From contig NC_089276.1 in assembly GCF_963678975.1 (NCBI RefSeq), positions 20,277,226-20,341,225 on the forward strand: a stretch of DNA of 64,000 nucleotides, read 5' to 3'. The DNA comes from Dysidea avara (Eukaryota; Porifera; Demospongiae; Dictyoceratida; Dysideidae). The number at the start of each line of letters is the position of its first letter. The first letter of the stretch is position 1. Below, piece by piece: positions 1-20,099 of this stretch. Under the pieces are notes generated by a model. The model made no database searches. It saw only the letters and a list, made by a program, of their open reading frames with translations, and had not been told where the DNA came from. The translations under genes were made by a program, and so were the position numbers.

Positions 1-504
1 TAAGAAGACCAAATAGAATTATTGCAAGAGTGTTCACAGTCTGCCGTAATTCTAATGCTAAAGTGATCAATTGCAAATTGTCCAGTTGAATTATGGTGAT
101 ATTGATCGTAAGAGTCTGTGCTTTCCTTCGAAAATAGCATCAGAAACCATCCTTGCAATACCTTCAAGTACATTGGTAATATTGGTTAGGTATAACTACA
201 GTAAGCACAGACCAGCCTCCAAAACGCTTCTGATAAGCTGATAAGTTTCTATAAAATTTAAACTTTTGTGATTTGGTGCAATTTTCTATTGACTAGCTGA
301 TGACTGATCAATGATGTCTTCAGGCAAGTGAAACTCAATAATATAGTTAAGGGAGTGCTGTTAGACGTTTCTTGAACTCAACTGGTGCCTTTTGACATAC
401 TACAATGCATGGATCTGACATGTATGCATGGATCATACCTTAGTCTTCCTTTGTGTTCCATTTCTTTTTGTTTACGGTACAAGGCTTCAGTTCACAATAG
501 CACA
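1..504. other. no gene recognised
   Basis: AT-rich sequence without a convincing reading frame, splice pattern or repeat that I can name. It lies downstream of the gag-like relic, which reads on the minus strand, so it may be further decayed retroelement. Confidence 0.4.
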
Positions 505-1431
505 TCAATGGTTTTGTGTGTTACTTATTAAAACAAGAATCGTCCAAAATGGTTGCCCTATTCCTCCAACAGTAGAAGTAAACAAATTAAAGGGTAGCTT
601 CATATATACTTCTAAGGATGGGCCAAACAACATCATTGTGGCTGAGGTAAAGAGGTCAGAGCCCTGGGCAAAGGAAACTAAGTCCTTATTGTACTTTTCC
701 AGCACAGTGGTTCTCTTTAGTGCATTACAGTGAGAGGAGGCACTTCCTGTGAGGCTCAGTGCAGCCTTTACTGCACCCTCCATGACGTCAATGGCCAACT
801 CTTGGCCTTTGTTAATCCCATCCAGTAACTCAGTTAATGGGCCAACTGTGTCAAGGAATAGTGCCTGGATCCAGGAGTGTGCCTGATCAGTGGTATTTGT
901 GCTCTTAGAGCACTCCACTGCCATTACTTTGTCAAGACAAGGTGCCATAGTGAAGGGTGCATCTGGCACAATGAATCGTTTATGGATATCCTTGCGATGC
1001 TCTTTCTCCAGAGTTGTAAACGCCTTGTGGAGGAAATCCTTTGTTTCCTTATCAAGTTTTGTCAAGGGAAACTTTTCGCCCTTTGGGTGATTTCCCGAGG
1101 TGTCGAGTGGGCTGCCGTTCTGCTCATCCTAAAGTTCCATCTGTTCACTCCAAGGCAGCCTCGTAGTAACGATGCTGTTGTCGGCACCATTAACACTGGT
1201 GACTAGGATAAAAACGACACTCATGGTACTTTTAAAAATGACACTTTGTGCCATTTTACTTTGTACCATGCCAGGTCGTTGTTGATTTCCAGGGAGCTGT
1301 GCTACCCCTTTTGGGGGGCGTTGGCTACGCTTCAACTCCTCCACATCAGTGCAGACTCTTGATAACTGTTGCTCCATTCTCCCTAACGTGTTTTGAAGTA
1401 AAGAGAATTGGCTTGAATCATCTCCAGACAT
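505..1431 (-). pseudogene. gag-like ORF of a retroelement, frameshifted
   Basis: Two minus-strand open segments, 1431-1129 and 1065-505, lie in different frames and look like one broken gene. The first starts at an ATG and is polar and coiled-coil-like (about 35 residues, with LGRMEQQLSRVCTDVEELKR). The second is a helical, acidic/basic protein of about 186 residues containing IQALFLDTVGPLTELLDGI and ALKRTTVLEKYNKDLVSF. From memory, this helical pattern resembles the gag-like first ORF of DIRS/tyrosine-recombinase retroelements in marine invertebrates, but no reverse transcriptase or recombinase is visible here, so the class is an inference. It could instead be an orphan host protein relic. 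Confidence 0.4.
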
Positions 1432-2296
1432 TGTAACGGTGACTTGGATAACGAGAAGTTTCTTGTACTATTCTTCGTTTGTAATGCTGTGTAACGAGCG
1501 GACCATAGCTACAAACAAAGTGTAATGACCACCTCACTTTTCAGTGCGTAATTGATTATTGGGGCACGTGTTTAGACGCAAATTTATTTATGGAATGCCT
1601 GGCACCATTCTTTCTTTTTAATATGGTATACCTGCAGGTATAGGCATTCTCCCTTGTTTCACAACTTTCAGCTGTTTCCTTGTTTCCCTGTCTTTTTGTT
1701 TTTTGATCCCTAATCCAGCTTAAAATTCTTAATTTTTCATTCTACTTGTATATATACAGCAGGTTTCACATACGTAACTGACTTTATCAAATATTTTGTG
1801 TACTATGAGGCACAAAGTGCTAAAGTAGAACGTAAAAAGCTTACCAATGAGCAATTGAACCTCTATTTGTTGGTATAAAAATGATATATATCAAGACTTC
1901 AAAAATTCCATTCCAGTGTTCCACCATTCCATTCCACTGTATATGTGCTACCTTCAATAAATGATAATGTTTACTCTAAGCTAAAGTACTACGTAAATAA
2001 GTCTCCTTACCTTGGCCTTTTACTGACATCTGGCATGTGGGCAGCTAACACAATTCACTACTCCATATCAAGGCAGGTATCAAAATATTGTACAGAAGAG
2101 TATGAGAAATGTAGTAGACTTTACATTCGTTAGCAAACAAGTGCATATTTTGAACAAGATACAATTGGCAGTCGCCTATATGAATTAGACTGCCCAGGCT
2201 CACCCCTAGTTTGTAATTAATATAGGGGCACATGTTTTCACTCATACATCCAGTGATGTTCTTTCCTTTGATGTGATGCTACAGAAGTTCACTAAT
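1432..2296. other. gene-free stretch before the YqaJ/OTU transposon
   Basis: No coding region is supported. The sequence is AT-rich, with a short palindrome tacctgcaggta near 1630. It ends at the AT dinucleotide (2295-2296) that is duplicated on the far side of the transposon. Confidence 0.4.
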
Positions 2297-2455
2297 GAGC
2301 TTTATCCGAAATGACGTCACAAAACAAAATGGAGGATGTAGTGTCGGGACGTTTGTATGCGAGCCTATGTAGACCATAGAAGATTCGAGCTATACCTAAG
2401 TTGTACAGCGAACCAGTATGGATCACTTAGCAGGTATGGTTATATACACTATTTT
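2297..2455 (+). repeat. left terminal inverted repeat, with first exon
   Basis: 159 bp matching the reverse complement of 7695-7853 at 152 positions. It includes an ATG at 2418, a 16-nt first coding exon (2418-2433) and a GTATGG splice donor, so it is a promoter/exon unit as well as a transposon end. A CRE-like TGACGTCA lies about 15 bp in from the tip. Confidence 0.9.
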
Positions 2456-4042
2456 TACGTAACTTAACGTTGGTTTTGTCATTGCAGGAAGTATATCCTC
2501 TGATAATCACCATCCTCAGCCAAAGCCATCGATCGTGAAACTTTCAAACAAGAAGCGATGTACATTTAATAAACGTGTTTGGCAGGGTCACTACTGCTGC
2601 GTACCTCTGTGTCGTAATTCTTCGTCAACAGAGTTACAAGAAGAACGGAAAGGTTGGGGCTAGAGAAGCTTTTGTTTCACTCCTTTCCAGACACTAAACC
2701 ACCAAGAGGCAAAGAGTGGATTATAAAAATTCATAGAGACATAGGTCCAGATTTTACCATTAATAAAATCCACCAGAATTTGCTCAGCACATTTCAAGCC
2801 AGACGATTTTATCTTCAGTGAGTTTAATATTGAAACTGAAAGACGTCATTTAAGGTGTACAGCTGTTCCATCCATATTTCCATGGACAACAGAACTTTGT
2901 CGTGCATCAATTACTTCGCAGATTGCTTGCTCTTCCAAACATCGATGTGAAGTAGTAGTACTTGTGGATGAATTTGATGTGAAGAATTTTGATGATAATT
3001 TTTGTTGCATATCTGACACAAATGTGGGGTCAGATATTGAGGATATTTTTGAAGACACAACAGATGAAGTGGCAAAGTTAACTGCCACTATTCAACAGTT
3101 GTAAGAAGCAATCACAGAGCTATCTGAAATGCTTCAACAAACAGAAAATGCTATGAAGAAGTCACGTTTTCTCTATGAAAATATCAAGGACAGAGATGAC
3201 TTAGTGAAGTTTTATACTGGATTTCCAGACCATCTAACACTACTGGCATTCTATGAAGAGATCCTGGAATGTGATGCAGAGGTCATGAGACAGTGGGATG
3301 GAAAAAGATCTAACAGATTATGATGAAGTGAAGACTAGCCGCATGTGTAAGCTTCCACTAATGGAACAATTTTTTATGACGTTAGTACGACTTGGCTCAA
3401 CGGTTCAATGTTTCACAATCATCAATCTCCCATATACCACTGACATGGATTAATCTCATGTATCACAGTTTAAAGGAAATAGAGTGCTTCCCACCGTGGC
3501 ATGTAGTAAAGAAGTACATGCCTGAGGCTTTTAAGGCAGAGTACCCTAATACCAGGATAATTTTAGATGCCACACAATTTAAAGTCAAACGTCCTTTATC
3601 ACTGTTGGTACAATCTACCACCTTTTCTGCATACAAGAACATCAACACAGTAAAGGTTTTGGTAGGTATTACTCCCAGCGGTGCTGTATCATTTCTTTCA
3701 CCAGCTTACGAAGGATAAATATCTGACAGGAAGTTGGTAGAGATCAGTGGTTTGCTGGACAAGTTGGAGACTGGAGATGTAATAATGGTAAGTAAAGGTT
3801 TTGTTATCCAAGATTTGTTGACTCCTATTGGTGTACGGCTGAACATACCTCCCTTCTTGGATTCCAAAGCACAGATGCCAGCTGATGATGTTCTGTTGAC
3901 TAAGAAGATAGCCCAATTAAGGGTACATGTCGAGAGAGCAATAGGACGCATTAAAGAGTATCATATTTTATGCAGTACCCTTCCAGCAGCAATGTGGGAT
4001 TCTATTAATGAAGTCATTTACGTGTGCTGTATGATGACTTAA
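2418..4042 (+). pseudogene. THAP domain-DDE transposase, broken
   Basis: Exon 1 is 2418-2433 (MDHLA); a 54-bp intron (2434-2487) follows, then exon 2 from 2488. The THAP finger is recognisable in pieces: CCVPLCRN near 2600, FHSFPDTKPP...KEWI near 2690-2725, and ICSAHFKPDDF near 2780-2810, in three frames, so at least two frameshifts are present. A coiled-coil-like stretch with an in-frame TAA lies near 3100. The catalytic core follows: ILDATQFKVKRP (first Asp) near 3570, a stop after YEG at 3716-3718, then ISDRK, and HVERAIGRIK (catalytic Glu) near 3930. The second Asp, normally in a DKGF motif, is Ser (VSKGF, near 3800). With stops, shifts and a missing catalytic residue, it cannot make active enzyme. 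Confidence 0.85.
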
Positions 4043-4247
4043 CTTTAGCCCACCATTGGTGAACTGATTTGTCTATTTCACATTTGTATATATAAATTGT
4101 TTGTAACGAATCTATATGAATAACATAAAAATTACATCTACTTACAAACAGTATATATTATCTATGCAAATAGCTACAGTATGATTACGCATATTATCAT
4201 AATCTATAAGTTCCATTTTGAAACACTGTGTAAAGTTAGGTATAAAA

Positions 4248-7200
4248 CTACAAGGGAAGTGCTGAATTATAGTGGTTCTGACCATTATAGATCAATAACA
4301 GAGGAGTTGGACTCATGGAGTTCCATTGCTCACACAACTCATTACTAGTTAGAGGAATAAAAATCCCCCCCTTCATTTTTGGCGAGGGTGGTGACTGACA
4401 AGGAAACCTCCTTGCATAGCAGCTATCAAAACTATCCGATGTAACTACAACTATGTCCCTTTGTATGCCTATGGCCAATAGTTGTAGTTCCAAATCTCCG
4501 CCCCATTCTGATAGTTGCAAAATTGTCACTTTCTTTTGCAGCCACCATGCTACTGTGAGGCCATCTTCAACCTGAACTGCAGGATGCTTCATCATATTTA
4601 GAGCCAGCTGACGTAGCTGAGAACTGATGGTGATACCGCCTCTACTGTTCTTGCTGATAAACCCAGCTTGGTGAGCAACTGCATGATACAAACAGCTGCC
4701 ATCTCCATTTACCAAGTGACACTTTACACTCAGTTCTTTTAAGACTGCATTAAATGGAAAGGATTTGCATATGTGTGATCCAGTGGCCTCCAAATCAGCA
4801 GAAGTTGCTGGGCACAGTGCATTGTTTGTTGCTATTTCTTTCTTTATATATGTAGGTAGTTGTGTAGAGGAAATTCTCATTTGTGTTGAGGAAACTGATA
4901 CAGTTGTAGAGGGAATTGTTACTGGTGTAGAGGAAATTGTTACTGGTGTAGAGGAAATTGAAGCTTGGTTAGGATGAATGAAATTACCTGCAGCATCTTT
5001 AGAGTTACTGGTAGACGCTAACGTGGTGTAGACAGTGACCTTCATTGATATTTTAGTTTCTGAATTAGTTGTATTTGTAAATGAACAAGAGACATGGTGA
5101 CCATTAACTCCAGGAACAGTTGGTGATACCATGATGCTAGATATCACTGACGGAAGAAACTTGTCAAAATAAAAATTACGTGCTTTCCTTAGAGCAGTAG
5201 TCATAAAACCAGCATCATATAACACACGTTGCACAAAAGGTTCTTGTGTTGGCGACCATACAACGAAGTCACACCAAGGAAGATGAGTTATGTGCATTTG
5301 TGTTTGAATCTGGTAGTTATATCAATGTGATTTGGATAACTGCATTCGACCATCACATTGCACAAGACAAAAGCCTGTCACTGACTTGCAAGCATCTGCA
5401 AAAGCAGTTTTCTCACATACTAGTGGACATTTGGCTTCCGGGCACCCTTTGTTCTGGCTACTCAAAGTGGTTTCAATAACAATTCCATCTGGACTAGCAG
5501 CTAGCCATGGTTGTGATGGATCAATAAATAGACCACATTTACTAACGTTCACTATTCTGTCATCCTTCCTTAGGCATTTCACATATGCCTTGATGACTAA
5601 TTCATTGCTCTTGCTGTAACGAATTGCTTTGGTGTCAATTTGTTTGGGCATTAACTTCCTCTGGATGAAAGCATGGCAACTTGTAGTATCCTTGTGATGG
5701 GACACTTCCTTCATAGTTGAAGTCGTTATCCTAAATTTTCTTTCATTGTGCCAAGCTTCGCATCAATGCTGTAATTGTGTAGACCTTTCAAGTTCAGTTG
5801 CCTTCCCAGGGTCTAAACAAACATGGTTTTGGAAGAATTGATCTACTAAATCTCTAGAAGCCTGCAGTTTCTTTCCTTCATCATTAGTATCACCAAGAGT
5901 TCATAATATAAAGAGGGAGGGCCTCCCTCTTTATATTATAAACTCTTGGTATCACCTAAATTGTCTACTGAAGAGCTTCCAAGTTTATATGCAGCCGTTT
6001 AGCAGACAATTCATCCTGAAATTTCTTCTTTTTTGCTGCTGCTAAGGCCAGTCTTTCTTGTTTTAATATTTCTGATCTATTTTCAACAGGTGCAGGTTCA
6101 TTATCCAACAACTGAAGAAAGCAAGGAGTTCTGTATCTTTCAATCATACACTTACTTCTATAAGCTTTCTTTTCTCTCAGACTTATTTGTAGCTGAAACC
6201 AAAGCTGCTTCTGCGGCATCAGCCTTACTTTGCTGAACCACACAAAGCCGCTCTCGTAGGGATCTAGCTTTGTTGGGGTTAACAATCCTTTTTGACACAG
6301 GACGACAATCCCACTGATTAACAGAGTGCAACTTTGCTCTTTTTTCCACTCCATACACATGTTTCGTTAGCTTTACTTCATCTGTTGGACAAGGATCAAC
6401 ATTAGGTGGTTTAGATTGACTCCACACCTGCAACCTTTCTGTACAACCTTTTTCCTCATCTTCATACAAACGCTGATTAAAATAATCTTCCAGGCAGTAT
6501 AGAGTAGCCGATATATGGTTACAGCAACCTGCAAGTCCTGCTGGGCAGGAACAATACGCAGTAGAAACCTTGATTAATGTCTCACATATAACAATTATAA
6601 CTTTGTACATCCACTTTATCTTCATGGAAGGCAACACCTTCGCAGTAATACAAATATGATCATTCTGCATAGGCATTGGGTGGTACTTCACTTGCTGTAC
6701 ATGGCCATCTTTATAAAAACGGTATGCCTTTCAAGTGTTCTTGTATATTCAACTGGAACACCCAACAATCTGTCATTGCTTAACTTGGGTGTGTCTTCTT
6801 CTGTAGAGCTAAGAGCATCTCCTCTTGATTGGCTAGCATATCAGCTCTTCTGTCAGCAATACTCTCCAAATGGCTCACCTTTTTAAAAAGTATTCTTCGG
6901 TCAACCAAAAAATCAAAAATAGTTCCAAACGTAACTTTGGGAAGTTTGTATAATTTGGTTGTCCATTCTGGGTCACTGACATCTGGCAAGACTTCAAGAA
7001 TTTTCAAAGATGAATACTGAGGGTTTCCTGCAGCTAAACAACTTAGCTTACATCGACAGTTTGCTCCATGATCTGGATCAACCAAGCACTGATCTTAATG
7101 TAATCATTTACTCTACAAAAAACATGTTTCATTTATTATGGTAACATAAAACTTTATTACTAGTTTCTCATCCCTGCCCACACTGCCATTATACTTAGGA

Positions 7201-7732
7201 GTTACAACACAAGGGATTTTTTTTACTGCAACGGTGGTTGAATGCAGCCATTCAGCACCTTTAAAGTAGCTAGCTAGAACAAAAATACATTCTAAGTTCC
7301 AGTTCATAAAAATAATATAGACAAAATCTGCCCTCCTACACTGTTATCTTCAGCATTGGAGGATGAGATACTAATAATTTAGTTATGTGACCTAATAAAA
7401 ACTTACACAGTTAGCTAACCTTTGTATAAGTTCCGGTTTTCTTCCACTTAATGGAGCACCATGGCAAGCAAGCCAGCGTTTAAGCTGACCAACAGTCAAC
7501 TGGGAAGGCTTTTTCCCATTTAACGAAGCTCCAGGAACATCACCTTTTTCCAGCATGACTATTTTGTCTGCAAAGAAATCGTTGGCTCTTTTATCAACAT
7601 TCTCCATTACATTGTCGAACGTATCATTCGATTCAGGGTCACGTTTAACAGGAAAACCATCTGGAAAAAGAAAAAAACCTATGTAGGTTTTGTGAAAATA
7701 GTGTATATAACCATACCTGCTGAGTGATCCAT
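4248..7732 (-). pseudogene. SAP-SWIM-YqaJ exonuclease-OTU protease fusion, broken
   Basis: Exon 1 is 7732-7717 (MDHSA, inside the right inverted repeat), exon 2 is 7660-7407 and exon 3 starts at about 7088. Exon 2 has a SAP DNA-binding motif (LTVGQLKRWLACHGAPLSG). Further down are a SWIM zinc finger (CSCPAGLAGCCNH, near 6530), the YqaJ/lambda-exonuclease core (PWLAASPDGIV and EAKCP, the D and ExK metal-binding residues, near 5430-5530; WCDFVVW near 5270), a Ser/Thr-rich linker and an OTU domain (4248-4750) with NGDGSCLYHAV (catalytic Cys) and NGQNHYN (catalytic His). Breaks: frameshifts near 6800, 6720 and 6170, a palindromic insertion at 5896-5950, and TGA codons near 5765 and 5315. YqaJ partners occur in ISL2EU-type elements; the OTU domain is in the same frame as the end of the YqaJ core. 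Confidence 0.82.
5896..5950. repeat. 55-bp near-perfect palindrome with target duplication
   Basis: Arms of about 27 bp starting CAAGAGTT differ at one position. GTATCAC(C) occurs immediately on both sides (5889-5896 and 5951-5958), as expected for a 7-8-bp target duplication. It interrupts the YqaJ gene: deleting it with one duplicate joins GDT to NDEGKK in one frame. Confidence 0.75.
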
Positions 7733-7853
7733 ACTGGTTCGCTCTACAACTTAGGTATAGCTCGAATCTTCTATGGTCTACATAGGTGCGCATACAAACG
7801 TCCCCGCACTACATCCTCCATTTTGTTTTGTGACGTCATTTCGGATAAAGCCC
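7695..7853 (-). repeat. right terminal inverted repeat, with first exon
   Basis: Reverse complement of 2297-2455. On the minus strand it carries the ATG at 7732, the 16-nt coding exon 7732-7717 and a GTATGG donor; the acceptor is at 7661-7662, giving a 56-bp intron. Confidence 0.9.
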
Positions 7854-8092
7854 ATGATGACTCGTGTTAATAAACAAGTGTATAGAAATTTTTGGGGGAT
7901 CATTGCACTAAAGAGTGCTTAAACAAGGTGGATTATTATCTGAAGTGCAAATTTAAATTATTCGATACACTTAGCAATAATTTAGCTAGGGATTAATTTT
8001 TGCTTTTCAGATTATCTTCCTTGTTCAAATGCTTTTTTTGCTGTAACAATTCTCCATCTACTGTACAGTAAATCCTGATTATTACTTTGTGA

Positions 8093-17244
<9,152 letters not shown>

Positions 17245-17596
17245 AGTACACCAGCTCACCACCCCATAATGGGGAGTGCTGTACATATTGTATGTGTAGC
17301 TCTGGAGCTGTAATGATGATGAGATCAGCAAATTAACTGTTATAGTAGTAGTAGTGATATTTGTGTATTAACTGTGTATCTGATTATGCATGAGTATAAG
17401 TTAGTAGTCATTTTATTGTTTAAAATATACTATGGTAACTTAAATACTGTATTACTGTTGTGTAATGTGTACTGCGTCACTGGTCACCTATAAGCAAGGA
17501 GGACACCTTTAACAGGAGTGAAACTACTAGAAATGCATTCTTGAGTGTTAGTCAAATTATCTCAGCATAGCTTTTTTTCTCAATATATATTGCACT
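17245..17596 (+). other. UPF1 3' untranslated region and flank
   Basis: Follows the UPF1 TGA (17242-17244). AT-rich, no other gene. I could not fix the cleavage site; no clear AATAAA was seen. Confidence 0.5.
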
Positions 17597-18440
17597 TGTA
17601 AGTAGTGATGTGCCATATTAGGATTTTGGCTTCAGTCTGATATCAATATGACAATTGGTAAAATAATGAAATTTCGACTTTTTGGTATTTTTTTCTTTTG
17701 ATTAATTGTGTGGGGCAAATGTTTTTATGCTTTATAGAATTTGTGATGAGCCTTGGAAACTGGTAGATGCTTTTTAAAATGATTAAACTACAGAACTGAG
17801 CTTCATTTCTATCATGATCGTACAATCACACACCAAAAGTTGTAAATTACCAAAGTATTAGATATGATATTCACAGTGAAAAATGGTATGTTATCCACTG
17901 GTGTATAGCACATGTATAACACTGTTATGCTTATGTTATAAACAGGTGACGCATCCGTTATACAGCCCCTGTAAAACATCTGTATGGATACTATATACAC
18001 GGGCATGTATAACATGTGTGAAACAGTGTTATACTGGTGTTTATAACGTATGTATTACAAGTGTATAACATGTGTATAGCAGTGTTATCACCACTTCCCT
18101 AGTGTATAACAATGTGTATAACATATGTGACCGGATTTGCGAAAAGGTACCTTTTCCACACATTTTACAGGTGAACAAACAAAGCAATGTAACTTTTGAC
18201 TCCATATACTGATCAACCTGGTCTTAGTTTCAACATGTAGCCAGATACTTTAGTTGCATGCATAGAAAAGGTCAGGCAATTTTATGTAATGACTAAAAAG
18301 TTATGAAGCTTCAAAGATCACAAAATATGTCAAAATTAGTGTGTGAAAAAGGTACCTTTTCGCAAACCCGGTAACATATGTATTCTAGTGTTATACATAC
18401 TCTGTATAGCCATGTGTATAACCACCCCCTACTGTTATTA
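17597..18440 (+). repeat. GTATAAC-rich dispersed repeat, copy 1
   Basis: Starts with AAGTAGTGATGTGC and contains CACAGTGAAAAAT (near 17873), followed by a run of degenerate gtgtataaca/tgttatac words (17890-18125), continuing after an inserted MITE at 18380-18425. The same landmarks recur inverted at 23440-23690, so this is a dispersed family. Peptides read from it are low-complexity artefacts. Confidence 0.65.
18126..18376. mobile_element. TA-flanked MITE, copy 1 (TGTGACCGG ends)
   Basis: 251 bp with about 38-bp inverted ends (TGTGACCGGATTTGCGAAAA) including a GGTACC palindrome, flanked by TA on both sides. The same ends occur at 25943-26180. A TA duplication suggests a Tc1/mariner-type source. 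It lies inside the GTATAAC-rich repeat and is therefore younger than it. Confidence 0.8.
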
Positions 18441-18502
18441 GTTCTTCCATTTAAAGCACATGTGATTATATTTTTAGATTTTACAAACGGATTGAAAAAT
18501 TA

Positions 18503-18961
18503 ATGAGTCACAGAGCTGCAGATTCCAGAAGACATGATCCACTGAGACCAACCAGTTCCTGCCATGTAGTCGACGGCTGTATTTTCCTGATTATTACTTC
18601 ACTTGGCAATATCTGTCAAAATATCTGTCATAAATGCACACAGGATGTCAAGATATACTTACCAGGAGTCTATGAAAAAACTTCATTAAATTTCAATTCA
18701 ATGGATCTGTCAAAAAGTATTAGTCATAAATGCACACAGGAACATTTACCGGCAGTGTTCATTGATACAACTTATGAAACTGCTGCAGCAATCATCAACT
18801 CTACAACCGTCACATACCTGGCAAAACATAAGTCTGAAGTGTACACAGGCTGTACAGATACACTTACCAATAATTCGCAGTACATCTTGAACAAGTTTTA
18901 CCTTTACTCAGCTACACCTGTGAACAACATTACTCATAAATGCACACAGGCTGTAAATTAA
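18503..18961 (+). CDS. hypothetical ORF with three in-frame HKCTQ repeats
   Basis: A 152-codon frame from ATG to TAA. A 16-bp unit cataaatgcacacagg occurs at 18629, 18725 and 18935; spacings of 96 and 210 bp are multiples of three, so each copy reads HKCTQ. The rest is Ser/Thr/Asn-rich with no domain I recognise, no signal peptide and no splice evidence. The minus strand is closed by stops. It could be a small gene or exon, or a chance frame over a short repeat family. Confidence 0.25.
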   Translation: MSHRAADSRRHDPLRPTSSCHVVDGCIFLIITSLGNICQNICHKCTQDVKIYLPGVYEKTSLNFNSMDLSKSISHKCTQEHLPAVFIDTTYETAAAIINSTTVTYLAKHKSEVYTGCTDTLTNNSQYILNKFYLYSATPVNNITHKCTQAVN

Positions 18962-19733
18962 GGCACACTTACATGCTACACTGAGTTTCGGCTTTGGCCA
19001 CATCACTAACCAATGCCATCCTCCGTTTATGTGTCCCTGTAACTTCAGTAGTAGCTAAGCCGCATAACTGTACTGGGACCATCACGATCACACAGCAGCG
19101 ATAGTAGCTATACACCTCAATCACGTTAACTGCGTCAGCGGACTTACTGGAGGATCCAGCTTTCCATTCAGATCAGTTTCGTTGTCTTATATTAGCGCGC
19201 ATTTATGTCACGTTATTCAGGCTAACAAAATATGGTCTTTTTCATAAATACAGAATCTCTAGCTGACAACAATCCGACAAGTTCATCATCCATTTTTTGA
19301 GGAATTGCGGTTTACAACTTACAACTGCATATCACGTGCACCAATTTGTGGCACCATTGGCGGTGAAGCTAGTTGGCGGGTGAGGTCTCGAACTTGATGA
19401 AGTACTCAAGTCTACTACAGGTGTACAGTATTAGTCTCACGCGTACTACTTGTAAAGAGTCTGATACGCGTGCGAGACTTTCCACGGTACTGAAAGTGAC
19501 GGCTACGGACAGCTGAGCCGGAAATGACTGCACGGTAAGATTAATGTACATGCACGGTGTTCCCTGTAAAGTGTAACAGTTTATGTTTTCTGTCTGGTGC
19601 CAGCACTGAAGCGTTCTATAAGCCGTTTTTCTTGTGCGTGCTATACAGAACCGGTGGAAGGGTCCTTCATAGATAATTATGTTCAAGTAGGACAGCTACC
19701 ATAGCCAGAGTCTAAAACAACAAGATTTTAAAG
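18962..19733. other. gene-free stretch, relatively CpG-rich
   Basis: No gene recognised. Around 19000-19650 there are more CG dinucleotides (acgcgt, gcgcgc) than in the surrounding DNA, which could reflect an unassigned promoter; this is inference only. Confidence 0.3.
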
Positions 19734-20030
19734 TTATAAATTGTCCTTGCTGAAACTGGGCAGAGCAGAAACTCTGCCCGATTTTGTGACAATGCCAGGA
19801 ATAGTTGCCATATTATTAAATGCAGCATTACCACATTGAATATCAATGAAAACAATAGTACACCCACCAAAGGCTGCTTGTGAAACTGCAAATGCTCCTC
19901 TATACTGTCTAATCCCATGACTTATCTCCCTAGTGCCTTCCTCTGTAAGTCTCACAGTGCCATGTTGGTTGGCACCAAGTGTTGAACTTGGCCAGAATCC
20001 TGATAGTTGCAGATCTGGGTTTGCTTTTCA
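19734..20030 (-). CDS. unassigned coding-like segment, possible last exon
   Basis: An open minus-strand frame of about 95 codons from about 20030 to a TAA at 19734. It includes DLQLSGFWPSSTLGANQHGT, then GTREISHGIRQYRGAFAVSQ and GGCTIVFIDIQCGNAAFNNM. The composition is protein-like, not repetitive. An AG acceptor candidate lies just upstream (ctgcag near 20035) and a stop precedes in frame, so it fits a terminal exon or TE fragment. I do not recognise the family. Confidence 0.35.
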
Positions 20031-20099
20031 AGCTGCAGTATTTATCCCATTGTACTTTAGCATATATCATATTTTGGTGGCTACCTGCAAAGATGTTTC

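Larger units (their letters stand above)
2297..7853. mobile_element. ISL2EU-like DNA transposon with THAP-DDE transposase and SAP/SWIM/YqaJ/OTU protein
   Basis: A 5,557-bp element with 159-bp terminal inverted repeats (2297-2455 and 7695-7853; 7 mismatches by eye) beginning GRGCTTTATCCG. AT at 2295-2296 and 7854-7855 is the probable 2-bp target duplication. It holds two convergent, intron-containing, now inactive genes. The plus-strand gene encodes a THAP zinc finger and a DDE_Tnp_4-type transposase. The minus-strand gene encodes SAP, SWIM, YqaJ-type exonuclease and OTU protease-like domains. A THAP/DDE transposase paired with a YqaJ nuclease is known for the ISL2EU (IS4EU) group, hence the assignment. 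The OTU tail is the unusual part. The element sits in what is probably an upstream intron of UPF1. Confidence 0.85.

Noticed and set aside
428..733. 101-codon plus-strand frame
   Set aside because: It overlaps the better-supported gag-like frame on the minus strand and has no recognisable domain.
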